Source of the DNA: Protonemura montana | Taxonomy: Eukaryota > Arthropoda > Insecta > Plecoptera > Nemouridae | Direction: 5' to 3' | Assembly: GCA_947568835.1 (NCBI GenBank) | Contig: OX387610.1 | Span: forward strand, 1,986,501 to 2,050,500 | Length of the DNA: 64,000 nucleotides | Part shown: in pieces, positions 23,311 through 34,110 of the stretch | How positions within the stretch are numbered: the stretch's first letter is position 1 | How the letters are laid out: every line of letters starts with the position of its first letter | Notes under the pieces: model-generated | The model's database searches: none | What the model saw: only the letters and a program-made list of their open reading frames with translations | Told to the model about the DNA's origin: nothing | Position numbers and translations under genes: made by a program

Positions 23311-23422
23311 TATCTACTTTTTGGCACCACCAGTTTTCACCGCCCCAACAATTGTGATACAATTCAAAGTGGTCTGATTTCTATGCTCACCTGTTTGTTG
23401 TCAAGAGCTGGCTACCACTTAC

Positions 23423-23607
23423 TTCGGCCACGTTCCTGAACAGAATGCCAGTACAGAAGGTCGAGGGTATTTCCATTCGCAGGCCACGGGACCGTCAAGG
23501 TGGGGGCACTCGACTAAACCACACAATATATATTTCACTGGAAACTGGATTTCGCTGCTAAGGTCAACGTATCTTGAAATTGTTTGCTCCGGTCTTGGCC
23601 GTTTCAA
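23423..23607 (-). CDS. Exon-like ORF with a strong donor, unassigned
   Basis: The minus strand stays open for 62 codons and ends at GGCCGAA|GTAAGTGG, an excellent splice donor. Possible acceptors TTTCCAG (before 23537) and ATCCAG precede it. The peptide holds regularly spaced cysteines (LCGLVECPHLDGPVACEW, then FCSGTW), and its base composition is richer in GC than its surroundings. No domain is recognised and no partner exon was found, so it may be chance. Confidence 0.25.
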
Positions 23608-23836
23608 TGGAATCTTCTTTTGGAAGTCAAGTTCGCAGTGGACATAACAACCGAATCAACGAAGGAAATATTGCGTTGATCTGTGAGCTACGAGTATGGT
23701 AATTTATCGAGACGCACCTTGGCACAATCGTAAAAGTCGTCACTGTATTTGTTGGTTTAGTAGCTGTAGATTTAATAACAAATACGCTGTGCATTGTTTG
23801 TGATTTTGATTGAACTCTTCTGGCTTCGATGATCAA

Positions 23837-24683
23837 ATGTTATGCAATTTTTCTTTTCGTGTTTTCATCAGCTGATCTTTCGTTCCACTCTGTAGGCGTG
23901 AAAGCCAAATTATCAGATTGAGTTCACTTTAATCAAAGACACAACTTGATTTCTTAGTTTTAAATTAATTAAATACACAAGATCTAACTTTCTGTAAGGT
24001 ATTTCAATATTTTCATAATAAATATTCTACGCCTTGTGCGACCGTTTTTCTAAAGACAGTATCATAAAAAATGTTTCATAAAAAAAAACGCATTGTCAGT
24101 TATAAATTTGAAAAGAACGTTGTTGGTTTCAAACTAAAATGTGCCCCAAAGTTAGGATACGAGCAACGAAATTAAAAAGCTCACATTATTTTTTTTTAGA
24201 TATTCAACACCTTAACATTCCTTTGTATTATAAAACTTGTTCTTGAAATGGGCAAAGCAGAATGAAACCGATAGTGCAAAGATCCAAAACCACTTTTCTA
24301 CCAAATCAAGTTTATATTCAAATTTATAAATGTTTTCTTCTACCGCGAAACTGGTCACAATTCCTGTGCAAAAAACTTCACTCGAATAATTTGCCGAAAG
24401 TTAACCGCAGATAATAAAGGAGCTAAAGATCTTTAAATCAGCAAAGATTGAATGCACATCTCGTTCGATTTGGAAGCCGGGAGACGTTCGTGAAAAGTTC
24501 TAGCCTTCTAAAACAACCCGTATAACTTCGGTCGTTAGTAGCTAATCACGATTTAGGAATCGAACCCGCGGTCTCTGGACACTAACAATGTATTTACTAG
24601 AGTGGAACCTCTGCGGGAAGTGCGACTGTAAGTGGCGTTGCCAGTGGCGTACCGAGCGAGTCATGGTTTGAAGATGATGATGA
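23837..24683. other. Intergenic, AT-rich
   Basis: No repeat family or coding feature is recognised before the SINE at 24684. Confidence 0.35.
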
Positions 24684-25340
24684 TTTTTGGTGTTTAACGA
24701 CGCACTGTTTTGACAACTGGCTATGCGGTACTGGAACCTAACCTAGATTAGAAGCGAGGAGGGGAAATCAGGTGCCGGCACGTAGCCTACTCCTGTCGAA
24801 GACCAAGGGGACCACCGGCTTAACGTCCCTTCCGAAGGACGGTACAACGCGAACAACAGGATTCCTCCACAAATCCATGCTGTCGAGAGGTTGATAAGCA
24901 AGGCGAGTGAAGTTGCTGTACTAACTTTCATCCCTCCAACCTCTCTCCCGAACAGAACTGGGCATGTGTATGATGGTCACCCATCCAATACCTGACCCAG
25001 CGTAGTGTTGCTTAACTTTCATCCCTCCAACCTCTCTCCCGAACAGAACTAGTCATGTGTATGATGGTCACCCATCCAATACCTGACCCAGCGCAGTGTT
25101 GCTTAACTTTCATCCCTCGAACCTCTCTCCCGAACAGAACTGGTCATGTGTATGATGGTCACCCATCCAATACCTGACTCAGCGCAGTGTTGCTTAACTT
25201 TCATCCCTCCAACCTCTCTCCCGAACAGAACTGGTCATGTGTATGATGGTCACCCATCCAATACCTGACCCAGCGCAGTGTTGCTTAACTTCGGTGATCT
25301 CATTAGGACCGGTGTTTCCAACACGCCAAATCGTTCGTGG
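24684..25340 (-). repeat. 5S-derived SINE with four promoter units
   Basis: Tail (GTGTTTAACGACGCACTGTT), short CTAACCTAG segment, body, one 36-bp segment, four 91-bp units at about 24927–25290, and the 5S start. The tail part lacks the GGCGTCGGTGAATGAGTGG stretch and (GAT)n inside the element; an ATGATGATGATT run instead lies just outside it. Confidence 0.87.
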
Positions 25341-26567
25341 TCACCCATCCAATATCCGACTTTAATGAAGTAGAAATGTCCATCACTGAAGAAATAATAT
25401 GCTTTTTATTTAAAATAATTTGTCTGTAATATGAGCGAAAACACTTTAAGAAAATTATGTTTTTCTTTGAATTCTCTCGATATTTCCCGGTAACCTGAAT
25501 TTCCTCGAGATAAAATTGCTCAGATATTTTCAAGTGTCTTCCTCAACAATCATTCGTCTCTTCCTGTAGGTCCCATCGATGCCATGTACTCGACACTAGC
25601 TTCCTGTCAATCGCACTGCATCTCCAGTCTCTCTCTGCAATTAATGAAAACAATCACTTAACGTCAAGTGCATTTCTCTGTAATTGCACTTAGTACTGAT
25701 GAGAATTTAAAAATTGCATCGCATTTAGTCCCCGATCTTCAGTCCATTGGAGTGCAATCAAATTCTCTTTCTACATCGATGTAATAAACACATTTTAAGC
25801 TGGGTTTTCAATGCCAAGTGAAGAACAAGTTAATTTCCCGGTGTTTCGTAACTTTTACCCAAGAGTTAAAGCAGTCCTTGATAAAGTAACAGGTACAAGT
25901 TACGAAACGTTGGGAAATTTAGTTGTCATTCACTTAGCATTGAAAATATCGAAGGTTAAGTAAAGTAGAAATGAGTATACCAACCTAATTGTTGGCTGGG
26001 AAAAACTGGGAAAAACATCATGATTACCTTGGTCTTGAAAGTTGTTCGAATTATTTTCCTAATTTCCAATCAGGTGAACACTTAATATAGTCGCCTAGTT
26101 TTTGTTTCGTCGCGATTGGACAAGTGGTTTGGCCGTTTAGTTGTCTCCAGCAAACCTTGATATATTCTATATATATCCAACAGCCTTAATATCTAACAGC
26201 CCGTGCGCCACTGTTTGGTACTCTACAGCAAGCACAATGGAAAGTGTACAATCGGTGCTGCTCAACTTTTGTGCAGGCGTCAATGCATTTTGCAGACCAA
26301 TGATTTGATCGGGAGCGTTGGAGGTGCGACACAATATTATCAGAGAACACAGCACCTTTGTAGTCCCACCTTCCGGTTCCGTTGTATACCGTTTACAAAC
26401 AATCAGACATTCAGTGAACATTTCAATTGTAACATAAATCAGTTGTCACATGAGTTAGTTCTGGGTTGATTATCATTACCATAGCACTTACATATGGTAA
26501 TTTCCTTCGTAATGACTTTTTTCTTGTTCACCTTCAGGTACCGTTTGATTTAATAATTAAGCTCTTC
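25341..26567. other. Intergenic, nothing firmly recognised
   Basis: Overlapping ORFs on both strands at 26167–26469 (84 and 88 codons) are more even in composition than their flanks but show no family motif and no paired splice sites. Confidence 0.35.
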
Positions 26568-27728
26568 GCTGAAAAATGGCCGCCAAATGACTGCACTTTA
26601 CCGCGACAAAAATGTATGATGCCGCCAGGTGGAGTCACCGTCGTTACGAGTGTTAAGAAATTTCATTGCGTTATTTCTCGCAGATTACTCGCATTTGAGT
26701 CTGGTTTACACTCAATTAATCTTTATTAATGCTAATCTCAACGATTGATAAACATGTATCGCGATATTTTCAGTCGTAATTATTTAATTGTAGAGGTTTG
26801 TTAGAAAGGACGGCAGCAAGCGCCATCGGGTGGCACCTACCGTTACCACGTGTTGCCGGCCTCGTTTGCTCAGCAGCAAGCGCCATCGAGTGGCACCTAC
26901 CGTTACCACGTGTTGCCGGCCTCGTTTGCTCAGCAGCAAGCGCCATCGTGTGGCACCTACCGTTACCACGTGTTGCCGGCCTCGTTTGCTCAGCAGCAAG
27001 CGCTATCGGGTGGCACCTACCGTTACCACGTGTTGCCGGCCTCGTTTGCTCAGCAGCAAGCGCCATCGTGTGGCACCTACCGTTACCACGTGTTGCCGGC
27101 CTCGTTTGCTCAGCAGCAAGCGCCATCGGGTGGCACCTACCGTTACCACGTGTTGCCGGCCTCGTTTGCTCAGCAGCAAGCGCCATCGGGTGGCACCTAC
27201 CGTTACCACGTGTTGCCGGCCTCGTTTGCTCAGCAGCAAGCGCCATCGGGTGGCACCTACCGTTACCACGTGTTGCCGGCCTCGTTTGCTCAGCAGCAAG
27301 CGCCATCGGGTGGTACCTACCGTTACCACGTGTTGCCGGCCTCGTTTGCTCAGCAGCAAGCGCCATCGGGTGGCACCTACCGTTACCACGTGTTGCCGGC
27401 CTCGTTTGCTCAGCAGCAAGCGCCATCGGGTGGCACCTATCGTTACCACGTGTTGCCGGCCTCGTTTGATCAGCAGCAAGCGCCATCGGGTGGCACCTAC
27501 CATTACCACGTGTTGCCGGCTCGTTTGCTCAGCAGCAAGCGCAATCGGGTGGCACCTACATTTACCACGTGTTGCCGGCCTCGTTTGCTCAGCAGCAAGC
27601 GCCATCGGGTGGCACCTACCGTTACCACGTGTTGCCGGCCTCGTTTGCTCAGCAGCAAGCGCCATCGGGTGGCACCTACCGTTACCACGCATTGCCGGGC
27701 TCGTTAGCTCAGCAGAAAGTTTTAACAT
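26568..27728 (+). repeat. Family 3 element with about fifteen 60-bp E-box units
   Basis: The left part (TTTACCGCGACAAAAATGTA, GCCGCCAGGTGGAGTCACC) is followed at 26812–27719 by about 15 units, each containing ACCACGTGTTGCCGGC and GCTCAGCAGCAAGCGCCATC. Most copies keep CACGTG; the last has CACGCATTG. One 1-bp deletion near 27520 shifts the reading phase. Open frames of 223–310 codons on both strands reflect the 60-bp unit and are not believed. Confidence 0.93.
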
Positions 27729-28308
27729 TAGCATAACAGAACAGTATAATATTCAACGGTGACTTGTTTTACTATAAAAAATATTCCACAGCAAGAATTA
27801 GATTAAAGAAATAATTTACAGCACAATGTTCCAAGGAAATAAAATTCTAATGCGATATACTAAACAGAAAGAGAATTGCACCAAGTAACCCAACTCAGCA
27901 CGAGAATATTGCATAACGACGAGGACGTAGTACACTTGCATTGAAAATGTCCAATTCAAAACACAGAATTATTGACTACCATTCCCATATTGTACCCTGA
28001 ACTGGATTAAAGTGTTAGAAACCATGAATTATTTTGTCCTGGCGCGTTTTCTCTCTTTCACCTCAGTACCTTGATCTTATCTAGAACAGTAGGTAACACA
28101 AAACATGTACAGAGTTTAATGCATTCTAGAAGCATATCAGTAGCACCGGCGTACTCGAAACGACGACATTAAACTTGGATGTTTGCATAGAAATGTGAGC
28201 GGAGTTCAGAGTATTTTCCGCAACATGCATGACGCATTCTCACTCCATTCCAACGATAGATACATGTTGGAAACTTCACGATTGCACGCCGTTAAAACTG
28301 AGTTTGTC
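27729..28308. other. Intergenic, AT-rich
   Basis: No coding or repeat feature is recognised between the 60-bp and 54-bp arrays. Confidence 0.35.
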
Positions 28309-29213
28309 CGTGAGAGAAAATACCAGTGCAATGACTGTCCCCTGCATTGCTACAGTCTAGCCAGTGAGAGAAGATACCAGGACAAGGACTGCCCCTGCAT
28401 TGCTACAGTCTAGCCCGTGAGAGAAGATACCAGCACAAGGACTGTCCCTGCATTGCTACAGTCTAGCCCGTGAGAGAAGATACCAGCACAAGGACTGTCC
28501 CCTGCATTGCTACAGTCTAGCCCGTGAGAGAAGATACCAGCACAAGGACTGTCCCATGCATTGCTACAGTCTAGCTCGTGAGAGAAGATACCAGCACAAG
28601 GACTGTCCCCTGCATTGCTACAGTCTAGCCCGTGAGAGAAGATACCAGTGCAATGACTGTCCCCTGCATTGCTACAGTCTAGCCCGTGAGAGAAGATAAC
28701 AGCACAAGGACTGCCCCCTGCATTGCTACAGTCTAGCCCGTGAGAGAAGATACCAGCACAAGGCGACTGTCCCTACATTGCTACAGTCTAGCCCGTGAGA
28801 GAAGATACCAGCACAAGGACTGTCCCCTGCATTGCTACAGTCTAGCCCGTGAGAGAAGACACCAGCACTAGGACTGTCCCTGCATTGCTACAGTCTAGCC
28901 CGTGAGAGAAGATACCAGCACAAGGACTGTCCCGTGCATTGCTACAGTCTAGCCTGTGAGAGAAGATACCAGCACAAGGACTGTCCCCTGCATTGCTACA
29001 GTCTAGCCCGTGAGAGAAGATACCAGCACAAGGACTGTCCCTGCATTGCAACAGTCAAGCCCGTGAGAGAAGATACCAGCACAAGGACTGTCCCCTGCAT
29101 TGCTACAGTCTAGCCCGTGAGAGAAGATACCAACACAAGGACTGTCCCCTGCATTGCTACAGTCTAGCCCGTGAGAGAAGATACCAGCACAAGGACTGTC
29201 CCCTGCATTGCTA
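28309..29213 (+). repeat. 54-bp tandem array, locus 1, about 17 copies
   Basis: The unit GCTACAGTCTAGCCCGTGAG, AGAAGATACCAGCACAAGGA, CTGTCCCCTGCATT repeats. Several copies have CTGTCCCTGC (53 bp), which breaks the frame. The first units are more diverged (GTCCGTGAGAGAAAATACCA). It is the same unit as the larger array at 53435. Confidence 0.93.
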
Positions 29214-29781
29214 CTAACTCGTGAACTTTATTTCTGCTGTGTTTTTCCGAGATCTTTGAAAGACGAAAGCGTTGAAGCGACAAAAAATTACTAAGATCAT
29301 TATTGACATCTATGTTATCAGTGATTTTTAGATGTTTTATTGGTGATATTTGTTTTTTGTAAGAGCTTGCAGTTGGCCTGCGTGTCAAAGTCGACAGTTT
29401 TAACATTGCGCGGGGTTAAAACATTTCCTATATTTTCATCGTTTTTTTTTTGCAATTAAGTCAACCTTTAATTCTGAGCCGGAGGAGTTCCAAAAACATT
29501 TCCAAACAACGTAGAAACGCCGAATTGCCTGAAAGAATTTTGCTGATACCGCTTGTTAGCATTATAAGAGCACATTCTTCTTCTTGGAATTATAACCGGG
29601 AAATCTCTTACTTTTCCGACGGAGAAACGTCTGCGTCTCGAACATTTTTAAGTCGGTAAAGACATTCTTAAGACATAGCTCTGGGTAGGAGCAGATAAGA
29701 GGCGAGGAAATATTTCACCATGTTTAAAAGAAATGAAAATGTGAAATTACTTTCATACCATTTTCCTTCAAACAGCACAGC
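29214..29781. other. Intergenic between the 54-bp array and a SINE
   Basis: A minus ORF (29164–29406) borrows its C-terminal part from the array. Nothing else is recognised. Confidence 0.35.
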
Positions 29782-30280
29782 GTAACGTCCCTTCCGAAGG
29801 ACGGTACAACGTGAACAACAGGATTCCTCTACAAATCCATGCTGTCGAGAGGTTGATAAGCAAGGCGAGTGAAGTTGCTGTACTAACTTTCATCCCTCCG
29901 ACCTCTCTCCCGAACAGAACTGGTCATGTGTATGATGGTCACCCATCCAATACCTGACCCAGCGCAGTGTTGCTTAACTTTCATCCCTACAACCTCTCTC
30001 CCAAACAGACTGGTCATGTGTATGATGGTCACCCATCCAATACCTGACCCAGCGCAGTGTTGCTTAACTTTCATCCCTCCAACCTCTCTCCCGAACAGAA
30101 CTGGTCGTGTGTATGATGGTCACCCATCCAATACCTGACCCAGCGCAGTGTTGCTTAACTTTCATCCCTTCAACCTCTCTCCCAAACAGAACTGGTCATG
30201 TGTATGATGGTCACCCATCCAATACCTGACCCAGCGCAGTGTTGCTTAACCTCGGTGATCTCACGAGAACCAGTATTTTA
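29782..30280 (-). repeat. 5S-derived SINE with four promoter units, tail-truncated
   Basis: Body (AACGTCCCTTCCGAAGGACG), one 36-bp segment, four 91-bp units, and the 5S start ending at GATCTCACGAGAACCAGT. The tail beyond the body is absent, the same type of truncation as at 9748. Confidence 0.85.
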
Positions 30281-30967
30281 AATACTTCAATTTATAAATG
30301 TTCGTTCTTATTTTCAAAAACTGTATCCTCAGTTACAATTAAGCTATCATCAAAGTTCAGTTCAAAAAAATAACGGCTTCATAATCAAATTTCTAATATC
30401 CTTCCACTCCAACTGATTGTCAGACAGTTGATAATAAAAACGAATTAAAGCTGTCGTCAGCAATTGTTATGCATGTGATGCATCAGCTTGGTTTGCGTTA
30501 TACGCATCATCCATAAAGAGTACCCGACAAGAATGTCGAGAAGCGATGATTTGGTTTCATCTCGAGCTCACGCGTCTCTGTCCTATCTTCATCTCGACGC
30601 CGACGCCGACGCCGACGCCGATGTCGCGTTCTGATCCGATATCCGAAGTGAGCGAAACGCGTTTCGCTGGCAAAATTGATGAGTGCGGTCGATTGCGTGA
30701 CAGTAATAAAGGGTGAAATTGGCGAGATCGGAATTATTGGTGAAGTCTCTGGTATTTGATCGTGAAATCGCGTTAGTCGCTGGAATGTTCGTGTAATTAC
30801 AGTTTCTACATTCGATAGCGTCGTTATCGAGTGTTCTGGATATATTGCGTTTACCAGTTTACAATGACTGACCCCCCCCCCCCCCCCCAAACACACTTAC
30901 ACATATTGAAGCTACCTAATCATGAATGAAATTTCAGTTAATATTTAAAAATACTTGAGATATCTAC
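30281..30967. other. Intergenic, with a CpG-rich patch and a C homopolymer
   Basis: At about 30590–30625 a GACGCC hexamer is repeated (ACGCCGACGCCGACGCCGA), and CpG-rich sequence continues to about 30660. A run of about 16 C lies at 30871–30888. The 129-codon minus ORF across it contains an Arg run from the hexamer and is doubtful. Confidence 0.4.
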
Positions 30968-31185
30968 GAAATAATTCCCAAGATTGTTATTATATGTATA
31001 AAAAGCTTCAAAACCAAAATATATTGTCATGAAAAAAGCTTTAGAGCAAAAGTAAAATGGTGGACGTCAGCTGAGATGATTTCTAGTGTTTTTTAAAATG
31101 ACAGTTTGCCCACATGACATCCCGTAACGACCGGTGGCGCCTCTACGGCAAAGTTAGTTCTTTCATTGAATGCAGTAAAGATACT
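30968..31185 (+). repeat. Dispersed repeat D2, copy 1
   Basis: Shares ordered blocks with 55930–56160: GATTGTTATTAT/ATATTGTTATTATT, AAAACCAAAA, TGGTGGACGTCAGCTGAGAT / TGGAGGACATCAGCGGAGAT, and CGACCGGTGGCGCCTCTA / CGACCAGTGGCGCCTCTA. Divergence is marked, so it is old. Class unknown. Confidence 0.6.
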
Positions 31186-32744
31186 TTATTGCTAGAAATC
31201 AAGGATTTGATGCACGTTTGGTGTGAACCTTAAGTTAGTCCTCCAGGATTAAAACAAAATCTGAAACTAAACGGGTATGGCATCGATTTTAAACTGTCTT
31301 ATGATATTGATAGAACATTTGTCTATACATTACGTGTCTTGTAAAGGGTGTTTACTACAAAAATCACTGTCATGTTGTTAAACCGGGTGCCAGCATGAAG
31401 TTTGCATTCAAATGAACTTCTAAACTTTGAATTATTACACGATATTTTGTTTTTATAAACGTAGTTACACTCATCGTTGAATCGCTTTTCACCTACATTT
31501 GTTTCACGTTTTTTTAAATCATTACAGCGCATGGTCAGTACACAGGGGACCAGGCGTACAAACTAAAAAACGACGCCTAGGCGTCCCAGGCGTCGGATTT
31601 TGTGCACCTATATCTCAAATTTAACTTTAAACCAAGATGGTTCTATTAAAATAAAAGCCCCTTTTCTCTTTAGATCGCTGAACAATTATATAATCATTTC
31701 AGTTTGATAATGAATTTGTGTACCTTACAAGATGCAGTTGGGTAAAAAACTAATTCCCATAACAGCCAGTAATGTCAGTGACCAACATGCTTTTAACAGA
31801 GTTTAATCACTAAGTAATTCAGTCATTAATTACTTTTTAATGCGGTAATTAACTTGCCAGCAGCGTCATATATGTACTCATATACTTTAAATCGATATCT
31901 TAAAGTATATTCAACGTGCAACTCAACGTGCTACAGCGGTGCTCTTATAACAATGCTCGCCGAATAGAAATTACACTGATACTTACTGCAGGTATAAACG
32001 CATCGATCTAAAATTAACATCTCCGAAATCGAGTGCAAAATGATCGAAACTGTAATACCTACGGAAATAGCTGTGACATGCATTACCAACCGGTTACTGA
32101 ATTCTTTGTAGTGAACGGTGAACTGCTCAAGTCTTCTGCTTACCTTCATTGTTGTGTTAAACAAACCTACGATATTATTTCCACCTGCACCAATCTCAGT
32201 TAGCAGGTAGCGTTACCCACATGGTAAACCCACAGATGAGCCTTGAGGAAAGATGGCTTAGAAACACTATTCAAACAACTGATTTGCTTGTAAAACGAAA
32301 TAAATTAAATGTTTTTTACAACATTGCCTACCTATAAAAATCTATGCTAGATTGTATACAATTATAATGAACTTGTCATTAGCCAATAAGCAAATACAGG
32401 TACACAGGGATATTTCAAATTAACTGTCATAACATGCAAGTTATTGCTTGCACGATAATGTTTGAAAATGAAAATGTGGTTAAGAGTAATAAAACTTCAG
32501 TGTGTTACAATGTTTAATGAAAGTAGTTATCTTTACTGACTTACTTCCTACCGATCCTACAGAGGAACAAACACATTCATTTGAATGATTGAACTTTTTA
32601 CAAAGCCGGCCATGACACTCCTGACGCTGCACCGCACATTTATTCGCTATCAACTCTTTCCAGAACTTCTCATTTTAACAGACACTCCTCTCTGTTCTTT
32701 CTTCAAATTCCTTCTTAATAAATAAACTCCATTTCCCTGTTCTT
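31186..32744. other. Intergenic, AT-rich, with one perfect palindrome
   Basis: GACGCCTAGGCGTC (about 31574–31587) is a perfect 14-bp palindrome, followed at once by CCAGGCGTCGG. No genes are recognised. Confidence 0.4.
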
Positions 32745-33150
32745 TCTGTTCGGGAGAGAGTTTAGAGGGATTAAAGTTAAGCAACACTGCGCTGGGTCAG
32801 GTATTGGATGGGTGACTATCATACACATGACCAGTTCTGTTCGGGAGAGAGGTTGGAGGGATGAAAGTTAGTACAGCAACTTCACTCGCCTTGCTTATCA
32901 ACCTCTCGACAGCATGGATTTGTGGAGGAATCCTGTTTTTCGCGTTGCACCGTTCTTCGGAAGGGACGTTAAGCCGATGATCCCCGTGGTCTTTTACAAG
33001 AGTAGACTACGTGCCAGAACCTGGTTTCCCCTCCTCTCTTCTAAGCTAGGTTATGATCATCATCATTCTCATTTCATTCACCGACGCCATTAGACCAGTG
33101 CCACAAAGCCCGTTATCAAAACAGTGCGTCGTTAAACACGACTGATCAAT
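32745..33150 (+). repeat. 5S-derived SINE, 5'-truncated
   Basis: It begins inside a promoter unit (TCTGTTCGGGAGAGAGTTTA), has one further full 91-bp unit, then the 36-bp segment, body, CTAGGTTATGATCATCATC and the tail (GTGCGTCGTTAAACACGA) with a final ATCAATCAA. Confidence 0.85.
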
Positions 33151-33299
33151 CAAAACCTCCTCCAAGTCGCAACGCAAGTTTTTATCTACACCTTGACTCG
33201 CATGCTCGACTTATATGGAAATCATATCAATATCATTAACCAACTCGGTCACGCGAGTGAAACAAATGGAAGTCAGTAATTTCAAACCACCCTACAGCT

Positions 33300-33768
33300 C
33301 ATTTGAAATGCTATTTAAATTGCAAACGCTTGCAATGCGCGGGGTATTTTATTATTATCAACACTATAACCGTCTCAAAAATTGATGCCCAAACGCAGAC
33401 TCGAACCCCGATCTCCATCTATCGCGGGTGTTGCTCTAACCAATTGAGCTACTTGGCCCCCGATCTCCACCTGTCGCGGGTGTTGCTCTAACCAATTGAG
33501 CTACTTGGACACTGGCTTTTTGAGACGATTTTAGTGTATTTGATGAGAATGACGGATCGCCAAGGAGTAGAACCAAGAGGCTGTGAATACTCACAGTCAC
33601 TCTGATTCTAGTGACGCTATATCACGTCACAACCTGTCAATCTCGAGTAACTCCAATTTGACGTTGGATGCGTTGTATTTTAGTTGAAATCTTATTTAAA
33701 TTGCAAACGCTTGCAATGCGCGGGATATTTTATTTTTATGAACACTAAAACCGTCTTAAAAATTGGTG
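33300..33768 (-). repeat. tRNA-derived composite with tail copies at both ends
   Basis: In plus-strand order: a tail (33310–33392), two heads (complement of CCAAGTAGCTCAATTGGTTA) at about 33400–33512, the leader with both hairpins (about 33515–33660), and a second tail in the same orientation (about 33675–33768). The two tails are direct repeats of about 90 bp. This is the clearest example of the tail–head–leader–tail layout. Confidence 0.85.
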
Positions 33769-33769
33769 C

Positions 33770-33928
33770 TTATTTGAAACTAGCCCCAAACATCTCCATG
33801 GCAATAACGGTTAAAAACTCAACCGCCTCGACACTGGAAACTTGTTGATCCCAACTCTGTGGCGCACCCCGTGTAACGACCCAAGCCAGAGAGAGACAGA
33901 GACCGACGGCTAGAAGCTGCGTTACCAT
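33770..33928 (-). CDS. Probable first coding exon of a small secreted protein
   Basis: The minus strand has ATG at 33928 (G at -3, G at +4), then MVTQLLAVGLCLSLAWVVT, a typical signal peptide, then RGAPQSWDQQVSSVEAVEF, ending at TAA (33770) after 52 codons. A splice donor GCG|GTTGAGT at 33823 would end the coding exon at 33824, just before sequence that abuts a tRNA-derived composite. The ORF is GC-rich and lies at the edge of a CpG-rich island (33850–34110), as expected of a promoter-proximal exon. The product is not recognised. A neuropeptide-like or other small secreted precursor is possible, but no dibasic or cysteine pattern settles it. Downstream exons were not found to the left. Confidence 0.45.
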   Translation of the reverse strand: MVTQLLAVGLCLSLAWVVTRGAPQSWDQQVSSVEAVEFLTVIAMEMFGASFK

Positions 33929-34110
33929 GACGACGGCATGTGGAAGCGACGCGTCGCGACGCGCATTTTACCCGGCGTCGACTAGCGTCGGGCGTCCTTT
34001 AGTATCCACCCCGCGGCGACGTCGGTCGGGTATGTTCTAGCCCCCAGTGCGTGACGGACTGCGTGCGGGTGTGCGTGTGTTCTACGCGTTGCGTCATGTG
34101 TGTTGCGTGT
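33929..34110 (-). promoter_or_regulatory. CpG-rich island, candidate promoter of the secreted-protein exon
   Basis: The stretch has many CpGs in otherwise AT-rich DNA (GCGACGCGTCGCGACGCGC, CCGCGGCGACGTCGGTCGGG). It is the densest CpG cluster in the window and is immediately 5' of the ATG at 33928 on the minus strand. No TATA box was identified. A bidirectional promoter is possible, but no plus-strand exon was found. Confidence 0.4.

Noticed and set aside
26770-27762. ORFs of 223–310 codons on both strands
   Set aside because: By-products of the 60-bp units of Family 3. The same peptides recur wherever the element has inserted (3.3 kb, 58.4 kb).
30507-30896. 129-codon minus-strand ORF with an Arg run
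   Set aside because: The Arg run comes from a GACGCC hexamer repeat and the start lies in a C homopolymer. No recognisable domain or splice structure is present.
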